From Nereida sp. MMG025 (GTDB lineage: Bacteria > Pseudomonadota > Alphaproteobacteria > Rhodobacterales > Rhodobacteraceae), in NCBI RefSeq assembly GCF_021654165.1, contig NZ_JAKFZN010000003.1, forward strand, positions 310,001 to 374,000: a stretch of DNA of 64,000 bases, written 5' to 3'. This document shows positions 36,974 to 45,641 of the stretch, one piece after another. Below the pieces are notes generated by a model. The model did not search any database and was not told where the DNA came from. It saw only the letters and a program-made list of their open reading frames with translations. The position numbers were made by a program, and so were the translations under genes. Position 1 is the stretch's first letter. Every line of letters starts with the position of its first letter.

Positions 36974-37731
36974 CACACTTGCCCCCCTGCGATTTGCAGC
37001 GCCTGCCCGTTGATCGAGCCCGAGTTGGGGCCACAGAGCATGGCGGCGACGTCTGCCACCTCGTCGGCGTCGATCAGGCGTTTGTGGCGGTTGGCGCGGA
37101 CCATCGTTTGTTGCGCGTCATCTTCGGTCATCCCGCTGGCGCCTGCGATGGCGCGGCTGTTACGGGTCACGATGTCGGTGTCCACATAGCCCGGACAGAT
37201 CGCGTTGAAGGTGATGCCACTGGGCTGTGCGGGGCGCATGTATTCCTCGGACAGGCCGCGGATCAGCCCGATCAGCCCGTGTTTTGACGCGGTATAGGCG
37301 ATGGCCCCTTTGAGGCCGCGCACACCGGCGATGGACGACACGGCAATCACGCGGCCCCAGTTGGCTGGCATGGTCTCCATACTGGCCTGAATGGTGGTGA
37401 AGGCCCCGTCGAGGTTGGTGGCCATGATCTTGCGCCAATGTTCCATATCCGCTTTGGCAAAGGCACGCCCTTCGGCGATGCCTGCGTTGGCGACACAGAT
37501 GTCGATGGGGCCAAAGTGATCGGCGGCCCGCGCGATGGCGCTGCGGGTTGCGGCCTCGTCGGTGACGTCCATGGTCAGGGCGTTCATGCCTTGGCCAACG
37601 TCCTGAAGCACGTGCAGACGGCGGCCTGTGATGGTGACGGTGGCGCCATCGGCTTGCAGCCGTTTGGCAATGGCCAGTCCGATGCCAGTGCCGCCGCCTG
37701 TGACCAATGCGTGTTTGCCTGTCAGATGCAT
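36973..37731 (-). CDS. SDR family NAD(P)-dependent oxidoreductase
   Basis: This 252-residue classical SDR has the cofactor motif TGGGTGIG, the NAG motif (VANAGIAE), a catalytic Ser in AVSSIAG and YTASK with the catalytic Tyr and Lys. The substrate cannot be read from the sequence; it resembles 3-hydroxybutyrate-dehydrogenase-like SDRs in overall length. The ATG at 37731 has AGGAC upstream; an extension to 37881 is rejected since the cofactor loop must lie near the N-terminus. It heads an operon with kynU and the GNAT gene. Confidence 0.9.
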   Translation of the reverse strand: MHLTGKHALVTGGGTGIGLAIAKRLQADGATVTITGRRLHVLQDVGQGMNALTMDVTDEAATRSAIARAADHFGPIDICVANAGIAEGRAFAKADMEHWRKIMATNLDGAFTTIQASMETMPANWGRVIAVSSIAGVRGLKGAIAYTASKHGLIGLIRGLSEEYMRPAQPSGITFNAICPGYVDTDIVTRNSRAIAGASGMTEDDAQQTMVRANRHKRLIDADEVADVAAMLCGPNSGSINGQALQIAGGQV

Positions 37732-37795
37732 TCGATGTCCTCCCCCAGAAGTCATACCTTGTGCCAAGGGCTGCGGCAGGGCAAGACTGAACCCC

Positions 37796-38260
37796 ATGAA
37801 GCTGACCCTACGACAAATGTTTGACATGCCGCCACTTTGGTTGCTGCTGGCCTGCGTCATCGCGTGGTGGCAAGCGCGCAATTTTACCTATGGCACCAGC
37901 TTTGGCGGCATGTGGGCCGATTTCGCAGGTGGCTTGCTGGTGGGCGGGGGTATTTTACTGATGTTGCTGGCCTTCATGGAATTTCGCACCCACAAAACCA
38001 GCGTTGTTCCGCATCAGGACGCGAACGCGCTGATCACCAGCGGGATTTACAACCGATCACGCAATCCGATTTATCTGGCCGATATGCTGATCCTGACGGG
38101 GCTGATCTTGCGGTGGGATGCGGTGCTGTCGCTGCCGCTGATTCCGATCCTGTTTTGGGTCTTGGAAACGCGATTTATCGTGCCGGAAGAGCGCCGTCTT
38201 TTGGTATCCTTTGGTATGCAATACCAGCAATATATGGACAAAACGCGACGTTGGGTGTGA
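37796..38260 (+). CDS. Isoprenylcysteine methyltransferase-like (ICMT/PEMT) membrane protein
   Basis: The 154-residue protein has about four hydrophobic helices. The C-terminal half carries the ICMT/PEMT SAM-binding pattern: GIYNRSRNPIYLADM, then EERRLLVSFGMQYQQYMDKTRRW. Bacterial members methylate unknown substrates or lipids. The ATG at 37796 is chosen because the preceding codons overlap the divergent SDR. A 136-base gap to pntA includes an imperfect hairpin near 38285-38302. Confidence 0.87.
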   Translation: MKLTLRQMFDMPPLWLLLACVIAWWQARNFTYGTSFGGMWADFAGGLLVGGGILLMLLAFMEFRTHKTSVVPHQDANALITSGIYNRSRNPIYLADMLILTGLILRWDAVLSLPLIPILFWVLETRFIVPEERRLLVSFGMQYQQYMDKTRRWV

Positions 38261-38396
38261 TTTTGGCGACGGATTGACCTGTTAGCGCCCCAACTATTGG
38301 CGCAGGTCTTGCGCAGGGGCCGTTGCCTCGCTAGTGGCGCTGGTATCTGGGCGCGCTATATGCGTGACGACGGACAAAAAAGGGGACAGGACCACC

Positions 38397-39977
38397 ATGA
38401 TCATTGGGGCACCTAAAGAGACATTCGAAGGCGAACGCCGTGTGGCGATGACGCCAGACAGTGCGCTGCAACTGCAAAAACTTGGTCATACATGCATGAT
38501 CGAAACGGGCGCTGGCGCTGAGGCCGGTTTTTCCGATGCTGCCTATAAAGACGCAGGCGTTGAGGTTGTCAAAACCGCCGCGGCCCTTTGGAAAGGCGCG
38601 GATGTTGTCGCCAAAGTGCGCCCGCCATCGGACGCGGAAAGCAAAAAGCTGCGCGATGGTCAGACGCTGATTTCCTTCTTCTATCCTGCTGCCAATGAAA
38701 AGCTGATGGAGGCTGCCGCCAAGAAGGGCAGCACCGTTATCGCCATGGATATGGTGCCGCGCATCAGTCGCGCCCAGAAAATGGACGCGCTGTCGTCGAT
38801 GGCCAATATCGCGGGCTACCGCGCGGTTATTGAGGCGGGCAACAACTTTGGCCGTTTCTTTACCGGTCAGGTGACAGCTGCGGGTAAGGTTCCGCCTGCG
38901 AAGGTTTTGGTTGTGGGGGCTGGCGTTGCGGGTCTGGCCGCGATCGGCACATCCACATCACTTGGCGCGATCACTTACGCCTTTGACGTGCGCCCCGAAG
39001 TGGCAGAACAGATTGAATCGATGGGCGCAGAATTTGTGTTCCTTGAGTTCGATGACAGCGAATTGCCAGATGGTGCCGAAACAGGCGGCTACGCGCCGCC
39101 CTCCAGCCCTGAATTTCAGGCCAAGCAGCTTGAGAAGTTCCGCGAGATCGCGCCTGATATGGATATCGTGATCACCACGGCGCTGATCCCCAACCGCGCG
39201 GCCCCCATCCTTTGGACCAAAGACATGGTCGAGATGATGAAGCCGGGTTCGGTTATCGTAGACCTTGCGGCCGAAAAGGGCGGCAACTGCGAGCTGACCA
39301 AGATGGACGAGAAAGTGGTCACCGACAACGGCGTGACCATCATCGGTTATACGGATTTCCCGAGCCAGATGGCCTCGCAATCCTCGACGCTTTATTCGAC
39401 AAACATCCGTCACATGCTGACCGATCTGACCCCTGAAAAGGACGGTGTGATCGTGCATGACATGGAAGATGATGTGATCCGCGGTGCGACGATCACCCAT
39501 GAGAAGGCCGTGACCTTCCCGCCGCCGCCCCCCAAGGTGGCTGCGATTGCGGTGCAAAAGAAAGAGCCGATCAAAGAGAAAACACCAGAAGAGATCCGCG
39601 CCGAAGAGGTTGCGGCCTTCAAAAAGCAAACCCAGACCCAAGTGGGTCTGATTGCGATTGGCGCGGCTGTGCTGTTGGGCATCGGGTCGATCCCCGGCAT
39701 GCCTGCCAGCTTTATGCAGCACTTCATCGTGTTTGTGTTGTCGGTGTTCATCGGTTTCCAGGTGATCTGGAATGTGGCCCATTCGCTGCACACACCGCTG
39801 ATGGCTGTCACCAACGCGATTTCGTCGATCATCATTCTGGGTGCGCTGATCCAGATCGGGTCGACATCGCTGCTGATCACGCTGCTTGCAGCGCTTGGTA
39901 TTTTCATGGCCTCCGTCAATATTTTCGGTGGTTTCCTCGTGACACGGCGCATGCTCGCCATGTTCCAAAAATCGTAA
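38397..39977 (+). CDS. pntA: Proton-translocating NAD(P) transhydrogenase subunit alpha
   Basis: PntA and PntB couple hydride transfer from NADH to NADP+ to proton influx and supply NADPH. The 526-residue product is the fused alpha form: an alanine-dehydrogenase-like NAD(H) domain (IGAPKETFEGERRVAMTPD start; VLVVGAGVAGL dinucleotide loop) and, after a Pro/Lys/Glu-rich linker at about 375-410, four transmembrane helices. AGGGGACAGG precedes the ATG at 38397. pntB follows after 12 bases. Confidence 0.96.
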   Translation: MIIGAPKETFEGERRVAMTPDSALQLQKLGHTCMIETGAGAEAGFSDAAYKDAGVEVVKTAAALWKGADVVAKVRPPSDAESKKLRDGQTLISFFYPAANEKLMEAAAKKGSTVIAMDMVPRISRAQKMDALSSMANIAGYRAVIEAGNNFGRFFTGQVTAAGKVPPAKVLVVGAGVAGLAAIGTSTSLGAITYAFDVRPEVAEQIESMGAEFVFLEFDDSELPDGAETGGYAPPSSPEFQAKQLEKFREIAPDMDIVITTALIPNRAAPILWTKDMVEMMKPGSVIVDLAAEKGGNCELTKMDEKVVTDNGVTIIGYTDFPSQMASQSSTLYSTNIRHMLTDLTPEKDGVIVHDMEDDVIRGATITHEKAVTFPPPPPKVAAIAVQKKEPIKEKTPEEIRAEEVAAFKKQTQTQVGLIAIGAAVLLGIGSIPGMPASFMQHFIVFVLSVFIGFQVIWNVAHSLHTPLMAVTNAISSIIILGALIQIGSTSLLITLLAALGIFMASVNIFGGFLVTRRMLAMFQKS

Positions 39978-39989
39978 GGGGCAGGGGAT

Positions 39990-41483
39990 ATGGAAAACGC
40001 ATTCACCATCGCGGCCTATGTGGTCGCCGCTATTCTTTTCATTCTGTCGCTTGGCGGCTTGTCGGGTCAGGAAAGCGCAAAACGCGCGGTCTGGTATGGC
40101 ATCGCGGGCATGGCGATTGCCGTGCTGGCAACACTCTTTGGTCCGGGATCGGGGATGTGGCTGCTGAGCCTGATCCTGATCGGCGGCGGTGCGGCTGTTG
40201 GATACCAACTGGCCACCAAAGTGCAGATGACGCAGATGCCCGAACTGGTGGCCATCATGCACAGTCTGGTCGGTTTGGCCGCCGTCTTTGTGGGCTTTAA
40301 CGCCGACATTATGATCAACTACATCGGCAACATCTTTGTTGAAAACGGTGGCGTGTTGGGCGCGGGCAGCTTGCCTGCCGCGGCCTATGCCGAGCTGTCC
40401 ACCTTCGGGCAGTTGATCGCCAAAAAATCGAGCGTCGAGATCGGTATTCTGCGCGTTGAGCTGGTGCTTGGCATCTGGATCGGTGCTGTGACCTTCACGG
40501 GCTCGGTCATCGCTTATGCCAAACTGGCAGGTGGGTCGTCGATGTTGCCGTTCAAAGTGGACACGGGCGCAAACAAGCTGCCGGGTGGTCACTATCTGAA
40601 CGCGGCAGCGGCGGCTTTGTCGGTGCTGTTGTTGGTGCTTTATCTGGGCGGGTCTGGGTCGTGGGCGCTTGTCCTGTTGACCATTGCGGGTCTGTTCATC
40701 GGCTATCACCTGATCATGGGGATCGGCGGCGCGGACATGCCTGTGGTTGTGTCGATGCTGAACTCCTATTCGGGGTGGGCTGCGGCGGCAATCGGCTTCT
40801 CGCTTGGCAATGATCTGTTGATTGTTGTGGGTGCACTGGTCGGCTCGTCGGGGGCGATCTTGTCCTACATCATGTGTAAAGCGATGAACCGTTCGTTCGT
40901 GTCTGTCATCTTGGGCGGCTTTGGTGGCCCTGCAGGTGAGCAGATGGCCGTTGAGGGCGAGCAAGTCGCCATCGAGGCAGACGGTGTGGCCGCGGCGCTG
41001 AACGACGCGGACAGCGTTGTCATCATCCCGGGCTACGGCATGGCGGTGGCGCAGGCGCAAACGGGCGTGGCCGAACTGGTGCGCAAACTGCGCGCCAAGG
41101 GCAAGACCGTGCGCTTTGCGATCCACCCTGTTGCGGGCCGTTTGCCCGGTCACATGAACGTGCTGCTGGCGGAGGCCAAGGTGCCCTATGACATCGTTCT
41201 GGAGATGGATGAGATCAACGATGATTTCCCTGATACAGATGTGGCCATCGTGATCGGGTCGAACGACATCGTGAACCCTGCGGCGCAGGACGATCCCAAC
41301 AGCCCCATTGCTGGTATGCCCGTTCTGGAATGCTGGAAAGCCAAGCAGGTGTTTGTGTCCAAACGTGGTCAAGGCACAGGCTATTCAGGCATCGAAAACC
41401 CGCTGTTCTTTAAAGAGAACACACGGATGTTTTATGGCGATGCAAAAGCCAGCTTGGACAAGTTGTTGCCGATGATTGATTAA
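39990..41483 (+). CDS. pntB: NAD(P) transhydrogenase subunit beta
   Basis: PntB carries the membrane proton channel and the NADP(H)-binding domain III. Of 497 residues, about the first 310 hold eight or nine hydrophobic helices, and the C-terminal domain shows [37 protein letters not shown] and a [10 protein letters not shown] nucleotide site. The start follows AGGGGCAGGGGAT. The gene ends at a double-hairpin terminator. Confidence 0.96.
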   Translation: MENAFTIAAYVVAAILFILSLGGLSGQESAKRAVWYGIAGMAIAVLATLFGPGSGMWLLSLILIGGGAAVGYQLATKVQMTQMPELVAIMHSLVGLAAVFVGFNADIMINYIGNIFVENGGVLGAGSLPAAAYAELSTFGQLIAKKSSVEIGILRVELVLGIWIGAVTFTGSVIAYAKLAGGSSMLPFKVDTGANKLPGGHYLNAAAAALSVLLLVLYLGGSGSWALVLLTIAGLFIGYHLIMGIGGADMPVVVSMLNSYSGWAAAAIGFSLGNDLLIVVGALVGSSGAILSYIMCKAMNRSFVSVILGGFGGPAGEQMAVEGEQVAIEADGVAAALNDADSVVIIPGYGMAVAQAQTGVAELVRKLRAKGKTVRFAIHPVAGRLPGHMNVLLAEAKVPYDIVLEMDEINDDFPDTDVAIVIGSNDIVNPAAQDDPNSPIAGMPVLECWKAKQVFVSKRGQGTGYSGIENPLFFKENTRMFYGDAKASLDKLLPMID

Positions 41484-41485
41484 CG

Positions 41486-41544
41486 AAGGTGGATTCAAAT
41501 CCACCTTACCTTTAAGGCCGCGCCACTCTGGCGCGGCCTTTTTT
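41486..41544 (+). terminator. Tandem hairpin terminator after pntB
   Basis: Two perfect hairpins follow the stop. The first is AAGGTGGATT-CA-AATCCACCTT (41486-41507). The second is AAGGCCGCGCCA-CTC-TGGCGCGGCCTT (41514-41540), which runs into six T residues. The second is a strong intrinsic terminator. The first may be an additional stem that blocks 3' exonucleases. Confidence 0.9.
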
Positions 41545-41593
41545 GGTTTTGTCCGTTGAAGATCTGTTTATTTCCGACTATATTTGTCAGGAA

Positions 41594-41959
41594 ATGAAAA
41601 ATGAAGCAAAAACCCTTTTTGTCATCCGCACCTTAGGACGCCAGCTCTGTCTGCATCCCGTACGGCATGACGAGTCCCCGCTGGCCGTTTTCATGGCGCG
41701 TTTGCCCCAAGCCATCGGGCGCCGCATGGTCTTTTTCCGGCTCTGTGACGGAGAGCGGTCGTTTGACGAAACGTGGCTTTTGAACCTGTTTGACGCAATT
41801 ATGTCAGCGGATGCAGAGCGTTACACCTTTGCTATGCGCAGTCGTATGAGCCGCGCGCAAGCGGGCGCATTGCATGTTCTGGCCTGTCAGGCGGCTTCTC
41901 GACTGGACAGTCCACTGCGAGAGCTTAGTTTAAGCCCTAAGCAAGCCATCGCCAGCTGA
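41594..41959 (+). CDS. Conserved-looking hypothetical protein
   Basis: I do not recognise this 121-residue protein. It has no signal peptide and no clear transmembrane helix. The centre reads FFRLCDGERSFDETWLLNLFDAI and is followed by a helical segment rich in Arg/Ala (MRSRMSRAQAGALHVLACQAASRLD). The ATG at 41594 is the first in this frame, with AGGA very close upstream; a TTG at 41543 inside the pntB terminator is unlikely. It lies 27 bases upstream of dps in the same direction and may be cotranscribed with it. Confidence 0.55.
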   Translation: MKNEAKTLFVIRTLGRQLCLHPVRHDESPLAVFMARLPQAIGRRMVFFRLCDGERSFDETWLLNLFDAIMSADAERYTFAMRSRMSRAQAGALHVLACQAASRLDSPLRELSLSPKQAIAS

Positions 41960-41986
41960 TAATTTTTGATTTGAAGGACCTACGAT

Positions 41987-42457
41987 ATGACACAACCTGC
42001 AACCGACCTCAGTCCGTCAGCCCGAGAAGCGATTGTAGAAGCGCTGAACCAATCCGTCGCAGAAACAGCCGTGACAACAATGCTGGCCCAGAATTTCCAT
42101 TGGAACGTGACGGGCATGGCGTTTGGTCCGCTGCACGCGCTGTTCCAAGAGATTTACGAGGATCACTTTGTGGCGCAGGATGATTTGGCCGAGCGGATTA
42201 AGGCCTTGGACGGTCACGCTGACGGAATGCTGTCGGGGATGCTGAAGCGCTCGAAAGTGAGTGAGCATGACGGCCATGCGGATGACAAAACCATGGTCGC
42301 AGCGATGCAGGCGGCGCAGGAAACGCTTGCCGCCACTTTGGCGGCTGCGGGTGCATTAGCGGCTGAACATGGTGACACGCTGACCGAAGATCTGGCCATT
42401 GCGCGGGGGCAGACCCATGAAAAGTTTGCATGGATGCTGCGCGCTCACCTGCGCTGA
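41987..42457 (+). CDS. dps: Dps-family ferritin-like DNA protection protein
   Basis: Dps forms dodecamers that oxidise and store iron and shield DNA from peroxide. The 156-residue product shows all four inter-subunit ferroxidase positions with correct spacing: His38 and His50, Asp65 and Glu69, in NFHWNVTG...GPLHALF...DDLAERI. The N-terminus is short and has no lysine-rich DNA-binding tail. GAAGGACC precedes the ATG. The stop abuts the stop of the convergent DUF1289 gene. Confidence 0.95.
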   Translation: MTQPATDLSPSAREAIVEALNQSVAETAVTTMLAQNFHWNVTGMAFGPLHALFQEIYEDHFVAQDDLAERIKALDGHADGMLSGMLKRSKVSEHDGHADDKTMVAAMQAAQETLAATLAAAGALAAEHGDTLTEDLAIARGQTHEKFAWMLRAHLR

Positions 42458-42700
42458 TTATTTGAACGGGTAAGACACGCCTTTTTTGGCGCATTTTTTG
42501 GCGTAGGCTGGAGGCCACGCTTTGAATTTGCCCATACTCTCTTGTTGAAGCACCAGCATGTCGACAAAGGCTTGCTGGTGTTTTGCTTTTTTGAGCGATT
42601 TGAACAGGGACTTTTGCGCCTTAGTCATGGCGCAGCCGATACAGTGGCCTTGGCGTTTGTATTTGCACACATCAATACAGGGGGACGGGACTTTGGCCAT
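42458..42700 (-). CDS. DUF1289 Cys-rich protein
   Basis: This 80-residue protein begins with the DUF1289 signature SPCIDVCKYKRQGHCIGC: Cys8, Cys12, Cys20 and Cys23 could bind a metal or Fe-S cluster. The rest is basic and helical. The function is unknown. It starts two bases after the hemP stop, so it shares the hemP promoter and its probable iron control. Confidence 0.88.
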   Translation of the reverse strand: MAKVPSPCIDVCKYKRQGHCIGCAMTKAQKSLFKSLKKAKHQQAFVDMLVLQQESMGKFKAWPPAYAKKCAKKGVSYPFK

Positions 42701-42702
42701 GG

Positions 42703-42861
42703 CTACTTTGTCAGGATCAGTTTGCCGTTGCGGGTCAGGCGCAGCATATACAACATACCGTCCAACATCAGCCCAACACGGGTCGCGTCTCCAAGCAGCT
42801 CGCGCGCGTCGATCAGTTTGATCTGCGGGTCAGGGTCAGGGTGTAACGTAGGTTCGTCCAT
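42703..42861 (-). CDS. hemP: HemP, hemin uptake protein
   Basis: This 52-residue protein ends IDARELLGDATRVGLMLDGMLY followed by LRLTRNGKLILTK, which is the HemP family core; HemP genes are expressed with heme import or act as small regulators of it. It is too short for common ORF filters and was read directly from the reverse strand. TAGGT precedes the ATG. A perfect palindrome ten bases upstream of the ATG fits an iron-responsive box. DUF1289 follows after two bases. No heme receptor or ABC transporter genes are adjacent. Confidence 0.88.
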   Translation of the reverse strand: MDEPTLHPDPDPQIKLIDARELLGDATRVGLMLDGMLYMLRLTRNGKLILTK

Positions 42862-42870
42862 ACCTATAAT

Positions 42871-42887
42871 CTGACAAAAACTGTCAG
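42871..42887. promoter_or_regulatory. Probable iron-responsive operator (TGA-N9-TCA type) of hemP
   Basis: CTGACA-AAAAC-TGTCAG is a perfect 17-bp palindrome that contains TGA-N9-TCA, the pattern described for RirA-type iron boxes and similar to the Iron-Rhodo-box of Rhodobacterales. It lies 10 to 26 bases before the hemP ATG, where binding would block transcription. Confidence 0.6.
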
Positions 42888-43050
42888 GATATGCAAGCGT
42901 GTTTCCTTATCTTGGTGCAAATGGTTGCCGATAGGTGGAAGCGCATACATTGGCACACTGTAAACCCCTTGAAACATTGCATTTTGTGGATTTACCCAGA
43001 GAACGGATGCCCTATGTTACAAATACGCAGGCAAGGAGGGCACCCACGTC

Positions 43051-44331
43051 ATGAGCCCGATTGAAGACCATCCGTTACGCTATCCGCTGGCAAATGAGTT
43101 GCACGCGCGTCCGTTTCCATCGCTCGAAGCGCCATGTATGGCGGCTTATCTGGCAGTCAAGCAGCCCAAAGATGCCGTGGCCCGTGACCGTGATGCCGAC
43201 CGCGCCCATCTGATTGCCCTTTTGGACCGTTACGGCGCACCGCACCCGCAGCCAGATGCGACACATTATTTTGGCAAGTTGGGACGCTACACGCTGAAAT
43301 GGGAGCAGCATACAGAATTTGTGACCTATACCGCTTTCGAGGACGGGTTGAGCGATAAACCCTTTGATCCCAGTGGGTTCGACGTCTTTCCGAATGATTG
43401 GCTGGCGTCCAGCCCCGGAGCGCGGATCACCTCGGCCCTCATCAGGGTGGATCTGCGCAAGCCTGAGAACGGGATCAGTGAGAAGATCAAAGACTGGTTT
43501 GTCGCAGAAAGCCTTGCGGTGAGTTCGGTGCTGGACGACACGGCGGTGATTGCGGGGGATTTTCGGATTGATCCTGCGGGTCACATGCGCTTTGCGGCTT
43601 TCGTGAACCCCGACACCGGGGCGCGTCGCATTGGACGGATTGTCCAACGGCTGTGCGAAATCGAGACCTACAAAAGCATGTCGATGCTTGGCCTGGCGCG
43701 TGTCCGTGACATGAGCGGACGCATGGGCGCCTTGGAGGCGGATTTGTCCAAATTGGTGGGTGAGATGACGTCGCAAGGGATCCGGCCCGATCATACGCTG
43801 AATTCATTGCTCGCAATCTCGGCCGAATTGGAAAACCTTATTGCGAAATCGACCTTCCGCTTTGGCGCGACAGGGGCTTATGAGGCGATTGTGAATCAAC
43901 GAATTGATGTGCTGCGCGAGGATCGCTTTGAGGGGCGCCAGACCTTTGCTGAATTCATGATGCGCCGGTTTGATCCTGCCATGCGGACGGTCAAATCCAC
44001 AGAAAACCGGTTACAGGCGATGGCGGGGCGCGCGGTACGTGCAGCCGAACTGCTGCGCACTCGCGTCGATGTGGACCGATCCGCACAGAACCAGTCCTTG
44101 CTTGAAAGCATGGACGAACGGGCCGATCTGCAGCTGCGCTTGCAAAAAACCGTTGAGGGTTTGTCGGTTGTTGCGATCAGCTATTACGCCGTAAACCTTG
44201 TGCTTTATGTGCTTGGGCCGGTGGGCGCGACGGTGGGAGTTTCGAAAATTCTGCTGGCGGCCCTTGCCACGCCTGTTGTGATCCTCGGGGTTTGGTGGAT
44301 GGTGCGATCTATTCGCAAGCGGATGGAGTGA
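43051..44331 (+). CDS. DUF3422 membrane protein
   Basis: The 426-residue protein begins with the DUF3422 signature HPLRYPLANELHARPFPSL. A long middle part (about 60-370) is soluble and partly helical, and two C-terminal hydrophobic helices (about 370-392 and 395-418) anchor it in the membrane, followed by basic SIRKRME. The function is unknown. The ribosome site AAGGAGG is strong. The upstream 189-base gap is shared with hemP and contains an ATGTTACAAAT word also found before lpxC. A twin-hairpin repeat starts two bases after its stop. Confidence 0.86.
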   Translation: MSPIEDHPLRYPLANELHARPFPSLEAPCMAAYLAVKQPKDAVARDRDADRAHLIALLDRYGAPHPQPDATHYFGKLGRYTLKWEQHTEFVTYTAFEDGLSDKPFDPSGFDVFPNDWLASSPGARITSALIRVDLRKPENGISEKIKDWFVAESLAVSSVLDDTAVIAGDFRIDPAGHMRFAAFVNPDTGARRIGRIVQRLCEIETYKSMSMLGLARVRDMSGRMGALEADLSKLVGEMTSQGIRPDHTLNSLLAISAELENLIAKSTFRFGATGAYEAIVNQRIDVLREDRFEGRQTFAEFMMRRFDPAMRTVKSTENRLQAMAGRAVRAAELLRTRVDVDRSAQNQSLLESMDERADLQLRLQKTVEGLSVVAISYYAVNLVLYVLGPVGATVGVSKILLAALATPVVILGVWWMVRSIRKRME

Positions 44332-44332
44332 A

Positions 44333-44385
44333 GAAAAGTCTTCTGGGAAGACTTTTCGGGTGGCAGATTTTTCTGGAAAAATCTG
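44333..44385. repeat. Second twin-hairpin element, downstream of the DUF3422 gene
   Basis: GAAAAGTCTTC-TGG-GAAGACTTTTC (44333-44357) and CAGATTTTTC-TG-GAAAAATCTG (44364-44385) are two perfect hairpins joined by six bases. The layout equals that of the element at 22408-22460, although the arm sequences differ in a compensated way. An A/T-rich tail (GATATTTTTGAACAAAAGAA) follows about 13 bases later. There is no direct gene product. Confidence 0.8.
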
Positions 44386-44477
44386 GCCTGCGGCGCGGAT
44401 ATTTTTGAACAAAAGAAATATGGGGCTTGTGCGTGAAATAACGGGGCTTCATCTTGAGAGGGAGGAGGCGCGTTCTG

Positions 44478-45641
44478 ATGCCGATAAAAAACCGTTTTTC
44501 CGAGATGTTGCCAGAGATCACCGCTTGGCGCCGTGATTTGCATGAAAACCCGGAATTGATGTTTGATACCCACCGCACCGCAGGGATTGTGGCTGAAAAG
44601 CTGCGGGCCTTTGACTGTGACGAGGTGGTTGAAGGCATCGGACGCACAGGCGTTGTGGGAGTGATCAAGGGGCGTGCGGACACGAAGGGTCGGGTCGTCG
44701 GGTTGCGCGCGGATATGGATGCGCTGCCGATTTTGGAAGCGACGGGGTTGGCCTATGCCAGCAAAACAGAGGGCAAGATGCACGCGTGCGGCCATGACGG
44801 GCATACGGCCATGCTGCTTGGGGCGGCGAAATATCTGGCCGAGACCCGCAATTTTGATGGCACCGTTGTGGTGATCTTTCAGCCGGCCGAAGAAGGCGGC
44901 GGCGGCGGGCGCGAGATGGTCAACGATGGCATGATGGAGCGGTGGAACATTCAAGAAGTGTACGGCATGCACAATTGGCCCGGTGTTGAGGCTGGTACAT
45001 TTTCGATCCGGTCGGGGCCGTTTTTTGCAGCCGCTGACAACTGGACAATTGAGGTCAAGGGCGCGGGGGGGCATGCCGCCAAACCGCATGAGACGGTCGA
45101 TACCACTGTGATGGCCAGCCATATTGTGATCGCGTTGCAAACCATCGCGAGCCGCAATGTGGATCCAACCAAGCAGGTGGTTGTCTCAGTGACCAGTTTC
45201 GAGACCGAAAGCAAGGCGCATAATGTGATCCCGTCGGCTGTGACGCTGAAAGGCACGGTGCGCACGCTGGATGAGGGCGTGCGCGATCTGGCCGAGGCGC
45301 GTTTGGGCGACATTGCCCGCGGGGTTGCAGCGACATTTGGGGGCACCGCCGAGGTGGATTACCTGCGCAACTACCCGGTGATGGCCAATCACGACGCCGA
45401 AACCGATCACGCAGCGGCGGCGGCGCGCGCGGTATCGGGGCAATGCGCGGATGCGCCGTTGATCATGGGTGGCGAGGACTTTGCGTTTTTGCTCAATGCG
45501 CGCCCTGGGGCGTATATTTTGATGGGCAACGGGGACAGCGCGCCCGTGCATCATCCCGAGTACAACTTTAATGACGAGGCCATCCCTGCGGGCTGTTCGT
45601 GGTGGGCCGAAGTGGCCGAGCAACGGATGCCACTAGGGTAA
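44478..45641 (+). CDS. M20 family amidohydrolase (hippurate / N-acyl amino acid hydrolase type)
   Basis: The 387-residue protein is an M20D metallohydrolase: ADMDALPI at 78-85, HACGHDGHT (102-110) with Cys104 and His106 as metal ligands, QPAEEGGGGGREM with the catalytic Glu, MHNWPG, and GGEDFAFLL near the C-terminus. It removes acyl groups from amino acids or similar conjugates. The ATG at 44478 gives the usual start; GGAGG lies about 13 bases upstream. It ends in a nine-base convergent overlap with the glycosyltransferase gene. Confidence 0.92.
   Translation: MPIKNRFSEMLPEITAWRRDLHENPELMFDTHRTAGIVAEKLRAFDCDEVVEGIGRTGVVGVIKGRADTKGRVVGLRADMDALPILEATGLAYASKTEGKMHACGHDGHTAMLLGAAKYLAETRNFDGTVVVIFQPAEEGGGGGREMVNDGMMERWNIQEVYGMHNWPGVEAGTFSIRSGPFFAAADNWTIEVKGAGGHAAKPHETVDTTVMASHIVIALQTIASRNVDPTKQVVVSVTSFETESKAHNVIPSAVTLKGTVRTLDEGVRDLAEARLGDIARGVAATFGGTAEVDYLRNYPVMANHDAETDHAAAAARAVSGQCADAPLIMGGEDFAFLLNARPGAYILMGNGDSAPVHHPEYNFNDEAIPAGCSWWAEVAEQRMPLG

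Noticed and set aside
38958-41372. An 804-codon stop-free frame on the minus strand opposite pntA and pntB
   Set aside because: It is His/Arg/Gln-rich, lacks any domain pattern and mirrors two clear transhydrogenase genes. Codon bias of the real genes keeps the opposite frame open.
44319-44400. Flanking GCGGAT direct repeats around the second twin-hairpin element as a target duplication
   Set aside because: Only six bases match, which is likely by chance, and the spacing does not mirror the first element.
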